DNA from: Coprinopsis marcescibilis
Lineage: Eukaryota > Basidiomycota > Agaricomycetes > Agaricales > Psathyrellaceae
Direction: 5' to 3'
Length of the DNA stretch: 20,972 nt
Assembly (NCBI GenBank): GCA_004369085.1
Contig: ML210495.1
Span: 1 to 20,972, forward strand
Shown: positions 9,701 through 18,248 of the stretch, in pieces
Layout: every line of letters begins with the position of its first letter
Position numbering within the stretch: the stretch's first letter is position 1
Program-made: the position numbers and the translations under genes
The notes under the pieces: model-generated
Database searches by the model: none
Told to the model about the DNA's origin: nothing
What the model saw: the letters and a program-made list of their open reading frames with translations, nothing else

Positions 9701-11577
9701 AGGCTGAATCACCAAACTGATTGTTTATCAGACATTGAACGTCCTTTTACGGGAGTGGCGGGTAGACACGACGAACAAGGTGTTGATCTTCACGAAATCG
9801 GTCAAGCTGCTGGAAGCTCTCGAGTTTCACTTGAATGCGAGGAGTATGTCACGACCATTTTTTCTTTGATGCTGGGGGTTTAACCCTGGGTTGTTTTCAA
9901 GGTTATCGTTTCTTGAAGCTTGACGGAAGTACCAAGCAGTCAGAACGTGAGCTTCCGTGCACATCTTCGAAATTGCTATTTTCTGACCCGGAGGTGCGAT
10001 AGGAATGCCAATGATTGACCGGTTCAACAACGATCCGGAGGTTTTCATCTTCTTGATCTCGACGCTTGCTGGGGGAACCGGATTAAATCTTACAGGTATG
10101 TGTGTTTCAAGTGCAGCTTTTTAGTCTGCTTAGCTCTTTTCTATAGGGGCCAACAAGGTTGTGATATTTGATCCTAACTGGAGTATGTACCTTGCCCTTC
10201 CCACTTTATCACTGTTTGCCTGACCTGTTTGTGAGCAGATCCGGCGCACGACTTGCAGGCTATGGACCGGTATGTCGAGGCTCATTAGTAGGGAATGATA
10301 ATTCTGACCTGACCGTTCGCAGGGCTTTCCGGTTTGGCCAGCGACGGGATGTATCCGTGTATCGTTTGCTTGGAGCAGGATCTGTAGAGGAATTGATCTA
10401 TGCGCGACAAATCTATAAGCAGCAGCAAATGGCAATTGCGTATGATGCTAGTTTCCAAACAAGGTTCGTCATCTCATTCGATGTGGTTGTACCATGGCTG
10501 ATTATGTGCATTTCCAGGTATTTTGAAGGTATTCAGGGCGATGTTACCAAACGAGGTGAACTATTTGGATTGGAGAACATCTTCAAGCTGCAAGAAGATA
10601 AGTGGGCGACCCAGATGGCTGTAAGTCTCCAGATGGTGATGAATTCCGTTCCGTGCTTTATTACTGACTGGGGTGGCGTAGATCGAGAAGGCCAACCTTG
10701 CGGAATTGGATTGGGCATTGACTAATCTGAAAGGCGCCAAAGGAAAGCGAGCGTCCAATAAGGAATTGCTGGAGGCTGAGGCCAAGGTTGGGAAGGAAGA
10801 TGTAAGTGTTAATACCGTAGATTGGGAGTGAGTATTTGAAGCTGATGGCATGTTTGATTCGACAGTCGACCGTCAAAGGACTGGCCCGACTATTGTTCGA
10901 GGATGGTGTGTGGTCCTATTAATTTTGCTATGCTCAGGCCAAGATTAATGGAGTTGCAGACCTCCCAGAGGTGAAAGAGACAGAAGAGGACAAGATAACG
11001 AAATCCCTCAATGCCATAGGTGTCAAATATAGCCACATGAATGACAAGATCCTGCGTCCAAGCAAAGTTGAGGAGGAGCGCACAAAACAGACAATCAGGG
11101 TGAGTGGGGAACCGGGACCAATCTAGAGCACTTGAACTGAAAGGTATCGTCAGAAAAAGAGAGTCAATAAAGCCAAAGTCGCAGAAGGGTCAGGGAAGGG
11201 TGATGGTGATAGTGACGGGAAAAAGGAAGAACCCAAAGTGTGGCCGCCAGTGCGTAACAGGAAGCGCAAGTTGGATGCCGTTGACTCGTATGGATTTTTG
11301 TTAATCGTTGTGTTTCCCTTGGCTGATGGCGGTTGTGCAGGCTTTCTGCAAGACGAGAGGCTCTTATCGCGCTTGGCTTGATCAGTTCTCCAGCCGAACT
11401 TACAAAGTTTGCCGGTGAATTGTAAGTACATGTTTTTCAAACATTCATCGCACAACAAAGAAACTCATACTGTTTGTTACGTTTCTTAGCTCAAAGCAGA
11501 CGCTTGAGGAGCAGCAGAGCATCATAGCCATTTTGGACAAATGGGTTGTCGACAACGCAGACGAACTCGGTAGATAA
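6791..11577 (+). CDS. ERCC6L2-like: ERCC6L2-like SNF2 family DNA translocase
   Basis: Predicted nuclear Swi2/Snf2 ATPase of about 1070 aa; the animal family acts in DNA break repair and transcription-linked genome stability. Thirty exons: 6791-6854, 6914-6943, 7000-7146, 7194-7247, 7299-7472, 7524-7664, 7715-7875, 7927-8127, 8177-8395, 8450-8540, 8592-8914, 8965-9017, 9069-9093, 9147-9286, 9338-9438, 9501-9523, 9574-9675, 9732-9843, 9902-9946, 10003-10095, 10147-10182, 10239-10269, 10323-10463, 10518-10620, 10682-10801, 10866-10905, 10960-11099, 11154-11287, 11341-11421, 11490-11577. All phases agree. Residues 1-257 are acidic and disordered with four DSATES repeats and a basic stretch (KRKSRSP, 169-175). 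Motif I is DDMGLGKT (320-327) and motif II is DEVH (453-456). The Cys cluster CDCG...CC (601-613), [10 protein letters not shown] (755-764), [11 protein letters not shown] (788-798) and RYFEGIQG...[10 protein letters not shown] (836-858) point to the ERCC6L2 branch rather than CSB/Rad26. The start was chosen by good frame, splice fit and leader; junctions of the N-terminal exons are the least certain. Confidence 0.92.
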
Positions 11578-12010
11578 TTGCTGTTAAATCGATCTCGTTA
11601 TCGATAAAGACCAAAGAAGAAATATAATCCGCTTTGTTCCCGGCGTTTTCTACTTTGGTCCCCAACTCTTCGTCTTCGCGGTCACAAGTTGCAACTACGC
11701 CCTGCACTGCCCTGCTGGTCCCAAGGCTTTTGTTCGATTTTTAAAAACCCGAAAACCTACCCTTTTCAGTATCTTCTCTGACTGTTGGATGACCATTGTT
11801 GGAACACAATGTATAAGATAATTTGTTGTATCAATGGCATGACTACCGGCGTTCTAAAAGCCAAACCCCAAGCTCTTATTTCATTCAGTGGCTGCAGAAA
11901 TTGCTCCGCATCGTTCTTGCCCCTCTCTGAAGCATGCTACCTGACTTATCGACTGGAATGTTGGATGTACAAGATTTTGACGACGGAAAGTCGACTGGGA
12001 CCTCGACGCC
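11578..12010. other. Intergenic region: SNF2 3' end and otubain promoter/leader
   Basis: 433 bases with no supported gene. It should hold the 3' UTR of the SNF2 gene and the promoter and leader of the otubain gene. Upstream ATGs at 11934 and 11958 are in a different frame from the chosen otubain start and run into its first exon. Confidence 0.5.
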
Positions 12011-13627
12011 ATGTCCCCCAACACCCAGGCTCCCGCCTCCGGGTTTACCACCACCGGGTTCGTGTTATTCAATGTAAGATGAATGTTTCTTGCTGCTGAA
12101 ATGCTTTGAGAAACTAGTGCCCAAGTCGAGACCGTTGGAGCTGCCGCTAGATGATGACGGCAGTAATCCATTTCTTGACGGAGGTTTGGTGCCCCCACGC
12201 GCCGCAGCTCTGGTTGCATTTGACCTTGGTTCCAAACATGACGCTGAAGCTGAGCTTGATATCCTCAACATACACACACCGTTTGCCCAGAAGGCCTTTC
12301 AATCCGTAACACCCTCGACCTCCAGTAATCTCAACAAACCGATTCCGAGCTTGATGACACAGCTAACTCAGGAGCAGACGACGGAGGCGCAGTTGAAGGA
12401 GTACAGCACGGCGGAGGTCTATGATAAGAATCAGGTATGTGTCTGAGAAGTTTGGCGGTATCTGGTGCTTACCGAAGGGCGGATTGCAAGCAACTGTACC
12501 ATGAATCCATACCTGATGTGCCTATAGTTTCGGTGCTGTCACCGATATCGCTGTTGCGCGAGGAATATGAGAAGGGGTCCCAGGCCTTTGTGAAGCAGAT
12601 CGATTGGCTCAAGGAGCAAGGGTACACTAGAATTCGACGGGCTCGAGGTACGTCTGCAAGGTGGCTGCTCTCGACGTCTACTGAACTTCTGGATAGGCGA
12701 TGGGGATTGCTTCTATCGATGTCAGTATCGCGCCTTGTGAGGTGAAGTATAACCGCCGTTGAACGATTCTATTCTGCAGCACTGGCCTTCAGATATGTCG
12801 AAAAGTTGCTTGAATCTCCGCAGGAAGACAAAGATATCACTGTAGCCTCAAGCCTTTCGATCTTGTCCTCGACCCGAGATCATATTCTCCAAGCTGGGAC
12901 CGATGCGTTCATCCTTGAAGAACCATACGAAACGATTACGTCTATCATCCAGAACATCACTACGCCCAACGGCAAGGGGCTGGTCCTGGACGCAGATCGC
13001 CTGCTGGCCCGATTCCAGGACAACGGCGAGGATGGTATGCTACACTTTCAGTATCCTTGCGACACCCAGAGATGTTGACTTTCTCGATTCGCAGAAGAAG
13101 CTGCCCCCGCATACATCACGTATTATCTTCGCATGATCACTGTGAGTGGGTTGTACTACTGCTGCTTGAGTCCATGCTAAATGCTATCATACAGAGTGCA
13201 CATATCAAAAACAACAGCGAGCAATACGAGCCGTTCTTCTACGACGTGGAGAGAGACGAGCAACTGACAGTCGAGGACTTTTGTTCACGACATGTTGACC
13301 CGGTGGGCGTCGAAGCAGGTGCGCAGCTCCGTTCCCTTGAAATAAATCAAAATGGATGCCCACTTTTCGTGCGATTAGACCATGTCCAGATGCAGGCGCT
13401 GTGCAAAGAACTTCAGATTAACCTCGAAGTGGCTTATCTCGACGGACACAGTAGCGACAGTGTCAATTTCCATCATTTCAATGAAGGGCCGGAGGGGGAG
13501 GAGCCCATTACGCTTTTGTATAGGTGTGTGGTTGGTCTCATACGCTGTCTAAATAGCACGGGGTTAATCGATTCCAACGTATACAAGGCCAGGACATTTC
13601 GACGTTCTGATCAAAAGCAAGCATTGA
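12011..13627 (+). CDS. OTUB1-like: Otubain-type ubiquitin thioesterase (peptidase C65)
   Basis: Cysteine deubiquitinase of the OTU/otubain family, about 387 aa; animal OTUB1 has 271 aa, so this protein has a long N-terminal extension. Exons: 12011-12073, 12126-12434, 12491-12647, 12697-12720, 12780-13034, 13095-13141, 13195-13318, 13379-13523, 13588-13627. The otubain core starts around residue 135 (VSVLSPISLLREEYEKG). The catalytic motif GDGDCFYR places Asp178 and Cys181, largely on a 24-nt microexon; the C-terminal LLYRPGHFDVL supplies His378. Also family-like are AYITYYLRMIT, FFYDVERDEQLTVEDFC and HVQMQALCKELQINLEVAYLDG. The intron at 13319-13378 is 60 nt and leaves the frame open if unspliced, but splicing restores the family match (GVEA-DHVQMQ). 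The first exon is uncertain: an alternative start at 11934 or 11958 with an acceptor at 12130 also keeps the frame. The extension before residue 125 is acidic/proline-containing and of unknown role. Confidence 0.92.
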
Positions 13628-13906
13628 ATATCGTCCTTGGCAATTCGCAACGCCCGAACTCAAATTGAAGTGAAGAACGTGTATCATGTATCATATCTTG
13701 TATCAATCGAATCGTAATGAACGCTACTTGCTTACTGTTCTCGTCGTGTCCATACGTGGGCCGGGTGGAATCGAATGCAGATGAGCGCCCTGATACGTTA
13801 TCGATGGATGCCTAGCCGCTTCTCCTTGTGTTCTAGCGCTTATAATGGTTCGTATCCCCATGTTACGTCTGCGTCATCCCTCCCTCTCTTACAGGCTCCC
13901 CATACC
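13628..13906. other. Intergenic region with possible 5' UTR intron
   Basis: Terminator region of the otubain gene with short ATC-rich repeats (GTATCATGTATCATATC near 13680), then the leader of the next gene. A potential intron in that leader runs from 13848 (GTTCGT) to 13894 (CTCTTACAG); splicing it would make the ATG at 13907 the sensible start. Confidence 0.4.
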
Positions 13907-14608
13907 ATGTCCGTAACCAACACCTCGACGACACCAAACGATCTTGATTTCTACCTATTCAAGCAATGCGCAAAACATCTACATAAGGTCGGAAGAGGAT
14001 ACTTCAAACAAAGCCTCGCGGCAATCGGAACATGTAGAGACCTTATTCGCGCCGTTCCAAGGTTAGGCGACGGGGACCGGCTCGCTGACCTGAAAGGGTG
14101 CGGGAGTGCATTTGACGACATTTTGCGCATATCCGACTGATTCGAAAGCTGTATTCAGGATTGTCGCATTGGTTGCACAGGCAATAGCAACTGCTGCTCA
14201 TATCCGTATTGGACACAGACAGAACGAAGACGTGGGGCGCGTGTTCATGAATTTGGCCTCGAGGATATCGCAAGTGCTGCCTCGATTCAGGACTGATGAT
14301 ATCAGAGTCCCGATACAGCTCTCTGACACGTTTACGGGGCTGAGCCTGTCCAGGTTTATGAACCTAGTTGAAGAGGACTACGAACGCTCAGAAAAGGTTG
14401 TCCAGTTGAGGGACGAGTTGATAAAACAGGTAATTACCCCTATTAATGATGCTATGACCCCGATTGTTGAAGTTCTGTTATAGTTGAGGCAAGCGAGGAG
14501 GGCACACCTAAGAGAGGTAAGCGATACATGTACGGCTTCATCCCAGATCGAACCAATACTTACGTTCCCAAGCGTTTCCCGCAGTTGGGAGGAGGATGGA
14601 CAGAATAA
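13907..14608 (+). CDS. Small helical protein, function unknown
   Basis: Predicted 172-aa protein from four exons: 13907-14097, 14159-14429, 14484-14516, 14585-14608. The frame holds through all junctions and ends GGGWTE then TAA. The sequence looks mostly alpha-helical with amphipathic and hydrophobic stretches (LFKQCAKHLHKVGRG, IVALVAQAIATAAHIR, VFMNLASRISQVL, LRDELIKQLRQARRAHL). No catalytic motif, signal peptide or clear transmembrane segment is seen. The pattern recalls the N-terminal helical regions that basidiomycetes place in front of STAND/NACHT or P-loop proteins, but this one stands alone and no P-loop follows in frame. The first intron was chosen among several possible GT/AG pairs, so the middle of the protein could differ by up to about 20 residues. 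It lies 768 nt upstream of the G-domain gene on the same strand. Confidence 0.5.
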
Positions 14609-14643
14609 ATATGATCAAAATTATGACATTTCACCAGTCGGTG

Positions 14644-15007
14644 TCAATAAAAGCTCCAAGCCTCCAAACCTTCTTCTTCAGCTCGTCTTTTAATATTTTT
14701 CTCCTTGTCGAGATCCTTGATCTCGTCATTATCCTCCTCGAAATCGATATCAACATCTTCCAATGCTTGACATACAAACCTCAGATGTAAGGACTCGTCC
14801 TTACAACGTCGGACTTTGCTGGGTTTCAATTGCTTGTATTTAATCGAAGGAAGCCCATTACTGGTCTTCCTTCTCTCGACTTGTGTTTTACCAACAATCA
14901 GAGAGCTTTTACCTGTTCACTATCGTTCTGAGTGTCGACGTTACACGACGTCTTCCATCAGATCGGCTTTGGTGAATAGGGCTGCTGGTTAACCAGTCCC
15001 ACATCAT
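14644..15007 (-). CDS. Tentative two-exon small ORF, unknown
   Basis: On the minus strand ATG 15007 (MMWDWLTSS), exon 15007-14913, a 52-nt intron 14912-14861 (GTAAAA...ACCAG), then exon 14860-14644 ending EGLEAWSFY then TGA: 103 aa. The second exon is open for over 80 codons and reads as a charged, likely coiled-coil tail (DVDIDFEEDNDEIKDLDKEK). The intron length matches the neighbours and the gene would be convergent with the helical-protein gene. No family is recognised and no homology can be tested here, so it may be a chance ORF. Confidence 0.3.
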
Positions 15008-15375
15008 TGTCCCAACTATGTACTGCAAAATCGTACTATAGGCTCTCCGTCTCCGTTGTCATTGGCTTCAACTGAACCGCGAGTAGTGTAGAAAACCCTG
15101 AGGCAATTTGGTATACGAGCGTTCATCGATGATCTGCAGAGCTTGGTGTTCCTCACCCTGACCACTACTTATGGAAGGAGGCGTGGCCTGGGCGTGTAAT
15201 TTTCCAGGTCATAACAGGTCGTGACAGGGTATCAGTGGCATGTCACACAAGAAGCGAATAGCTCGGGCGCGACGAACATGTGTCCTGGCAGCAGACAGTC
15301 CCTTACCACTCTTTCCTTCTCCCCTCAGCGAGCATCCTCCATTCTGCTGGTACTATCAATCGTCACCGTCTCGTA
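15008..15375. other. Intergenic region upstream of the G-domain gene
   Basis: 368 bases with no supported gene. If the small minus-strand ORF is real, this is a divergent promoter. A long plus-strand open stretch (15240-15548) is an artefact of reading through the first two introns of the G-domain gene. Confidence 0.4.
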
Positions 15376-17753
15376 ATGGATTTAAAGGCCCCTCCCTTAA
15401 TTCTGTGGGTGAAGCTTGTTTACTTTCCTCCCTCACTCATCTGACGCGCCTGCAATGCAGCCTTTTGGGTAACTCAGGATCAGGAAAATCCTCGGTGGGT
15501 TCCATTCGCCCGATGTGCACTGAGCAGACCCAAACTAAATCCCTCTAGTTCATCAACTCTGTCACAGGGGCGGAAATTGCGCCAGTTGGTCACGACCTGT
15601 ATTCTCTGACCGTTTCGGTCGAACAATATACCCATACTTTCGCTGAGGGAGCTCGTGTTTGCCTGGTTGACACCCCTGGATTCAGCGAATACAATGATGA
15701 AGGATCACAGTCCGATCTACAGATCCTCAAAATGATAGCTGAATTCCTGAAGACCGAGTAAGTCATACTGTCTTCGATGGTCTAACATAGTTCTTACGGC
15801 CACAGACATGACGCTAACCGGAAATTCACTGGAGTTGTCTATCTTCATAGCATAAACGGTCACAGAGTCAGCCGTATGGCACGCAGAAATATGAAGATCT
15901 TCAAGGAAATATGTGGATCAAATTCCATGAAGAATGTCGTTGTCATCACAACATTCTGGGATCAGCTCTCTGACATTCAGGAAGGAGTCGCCAAAGAGGA
16001 GCAGCTCAAGATTGAAGAAGGCTTGCTAAAGGAACTACACGACGCCGGGGCCGAGTTTCTGCGCACAGGCCACTTCGAGCCAGGTGAAATGCCGCATGAC
16101 GCATCTATTCAAACCCCAGAGCAAATTCTCAGCCATGTTCTTTCGCGCGACCCCGTGTTCCTGGAAATTCAAAAGGAGATGGCTCAGGGAGCCTCTGTGG
16201 CGGAAACCACTGCGGGGTCGACTCTTATTCAAGAGATGGAGGAATTGCAGCGAGAATTCAAGCAACGCATCGAAGCCATGAGCTCCGAGATATCTATGCT
16301 GAAGGATGTTAATGACGAGGAACGCAGTCATCGCAAAGAGATTGAGATGGCGGCAGCGAAATTGAGATCCCAGGTGGAAGAGCAACAGCGACGAATGCAG
16401 CTCAGGGAAAGCAAGGTTTGTAGGTCCGTGCTTGAAAATATGGCCAACGGCTAACGGGTGGATAATCTAAATGCATCTATTCAGATCCCAGAACAAAATC
16501 TCGACCCCGTGTCCCTGGAAAGGCAACAGTCCCAAGACATCGAGGAGTTGAGGCAACAGCTCAACCAGAGGCTGCGTATTGAAGACTTGACTGCCGAGAT
16601 ATCTCTGCTGTCCAGCGATGACGAAGAAGAGCGCAATCATCGCAAGGAACTTGAGGAAGAGGCGGAGGGGCTGAGGCGTCGGGTGGAAGAGTGGGAGCAG
16701 CAGCAGCAGCAGCTCGGAAACATGCAGGAAAGGAACAGCAAGGCATGTATCTCCATGTTCGCCAAGTCAACTGGCACCGGCTGATCGGTTAGCCAAAGCT
16801 TGTCACAAAGGAAATTCTGGACGCCTGGTCATCGCAGTATCGGGAGAGCATGAACGCCTTTCAAGCTCGGCTCCTGAGCGCGACTAGTGTGCAGAAGGAG
16901 GCATCATCAAATGCTCAAGTGAGCTTAGAGTTGGAGACGCTGCGCTCGCGCTATACACATATAGAAGAACAGAATTCCGATCTGAAGAGAGAAAACGACC
17001 AACACCAAGTACACAAGCTGCAACTCGAATTGGAGTTAGCAAGGCTCGAGCAAATGGCAGCTGGGGAGGGGGAGGATGGTGTGACCATTAAGGTAGAACA
17101 CGTTGCGACTGAGCTCAATGTCTCAACGACAAATATTGTTACCGAGTAAGCACTTACAGAGTGGATATTGATACCTGGCTAACTGCTAGCAATAGATCCA
17201 CAGAAGACCACGCGGGATCTATACTTCGCAACACTAGGGAGGCCAACATAAGCAAATCCAACATCAACGCCGCTAGGGAGATTTATAATGTCACAATGAG
17301 TACATTATTCCGTTTACATCCAAAAACCAGCGCATTAACAGCCAAATATGACTACACCGTTCAACCTTTCAGGCGGAGACACCCATATGCTGCAAGGGAA
17401 GGTCCTTGAGCTCTCTGATGAGGTGAAAAAGATGAACGAAGAACGAGAGCAACTTCAAAAGCAAATTATTACTTTACAAGAGGCAGCGGAGGTAAGCGTT
17501 TTCCGCTTCACAGACTATCAGGGGTACTGAAATTTCTGTGATGTTCTCGATCTTCTGACCCAAGGACCGATCCAGACGAAAGGTGGAGTTTCAGTTGGCT
17601 GTTTTGGCGTTTTCTCAGCTTATCATATACGATAAGGATATATTCTTAGCCCCATCTCAGAATAATAAGTTCCAAGACCTTCAGTCTCAAGGGATGTCGA
17701 GGAGAGAGAAGGTGCTACAGTGTCTACCAGTCTTTTTATGCATGCACTTCTGA
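15376..17753 (+). CDS. AIG1-like P-loop GTPase with long coiled-coil tail
   Basis: Predicted 634-aa protein; exons 15376-15404, 15461-15494, 15549-15757, 15806-16415, 16485-16742, 16793-17145, 17196-17299, 17373-17491, 17565-17753. The first two short exons join to LLLGNSGSGKSSF, a Walker A/G1 loop at residues 13-20. G3 is DTPGF (62-66). The likely G4 region is VVVITTFWDQ (135-144), not the classical N/TKxD; atypical G4 motifs are seen in fungal AIG1-like/septin-TRAFAC relatives. After about residue 170 the protein is almost all heptad-rich coiled coil (EEVKKMNEEREQLQKQI type). A segment near ANISKSNINAAREIYNVT resembles linkers common in basidiomycete NLR-type proteins. Exons 4 and 5 contain an internal tandem duplication, and the intron after exon 5 uses a GC donor. 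The last exon is open to TGA at 17751-17753; an extra intron near 17711 could move the stop slightly. Probably cytosolic and self-assembling; the function is unknown. Confidence 0.83.
16101..16792 (+). repeat. Internal tandem duplication of an exon plus intron
   Basis: Copy 1 runs from about 16101 and copy 2 from about 16473. Both start GCATCTATTCA, encode a PEQ motif, then LxQ..QR, EIS(M/L)L, (D/E)EERxHRKE(I/L)E, LRxxVEE, and end in SK followed by homologous introns (16416 on; 16743-16792). The copy spacing is 372 nt at the left end and 327 nt at the splice donors, so copy 2 has lost some 45-60 nt. Confidence 0.8.
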
Positions 17754-18248
17754 ACCTCGCTTATTTAGATTTTGCGAAAGCTTCTCTGCTTAAGCTGAGA
17801 GACTGAAAACGCGATCGATGTGATCCGGGCCTGAAGACAAGGCTTCCGATGACCAGCGCCTATTGTGATATCATACGTCGCTTCATCTAACACCCTCTTG
17901 GCTTTGCAACTGTCCCAGATTCCGCTCTAAGGCATCTAGATGTAAAACCGCCACGTAAGTATCTGCCATGTCCTTCATAACTTCGACATGCGATGCCAGA
18001 CGCGGCTAGCTAGCGCTACACCCACAGACTCTTCGTCCGAGTGACGGGCGATTATGACACGGCCCTGGAGTACAATCTCTACCGTCCATGATACCCCTAT
18101 GAGCTTCTCCAATAGACTGAAGGGTGAAGGGAGTGGATGGTTCATCTATGTTTCAAAGTTTGCCACAGGCTTGCAGATTAGTAAGAGACGCAGGGTAATA
18201 TATGTCATAATCGCGACATAGGCATGCTTACAAGACTGCAATACTAAA
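17754..18248. other. Intergenic region between convergent genes
   Basis: 495 bases between the stop of the G-domain gene and the stop of the sacsin-like pseudogene. No gene is supported. A faint spliced possibility on the plus strand (donor GTAAGT near 17956, acceptor CCCACAG near 18028, then LFVRVTGDYDTALEYN) has no start or family and is not called. Confidence 0.45.

Noticed and set aside
11522..11707. Minus-strand ORF over the SNF2 3' end (EDEELGTKVENAG...)
   Set aside because: Looks mildly protein-like but overlaps exon 30 in antisense, has no upstream exon and no family.
11934..12077. Small CAAX-ending ORF as a mating pheromone precursor
   Set aside because: It ends Cys-Tyr-Ser-Met, but lacks the usual Glu-Arg type processing site and overlaps a splice donor; no receptor gene is near. 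Kept only as a start-site question.
12065..12277. Minus-strand serine-rich ORF opposite otubain exon 2
   Set aside because: Shadow frame; composition explained by the coding strand.
14872..14925. P-loop-like GKSSLIVGKT on the minus strand
   Set aside because: Falls inside the proposed intron of the small ORF and no GTPase sequence follows.
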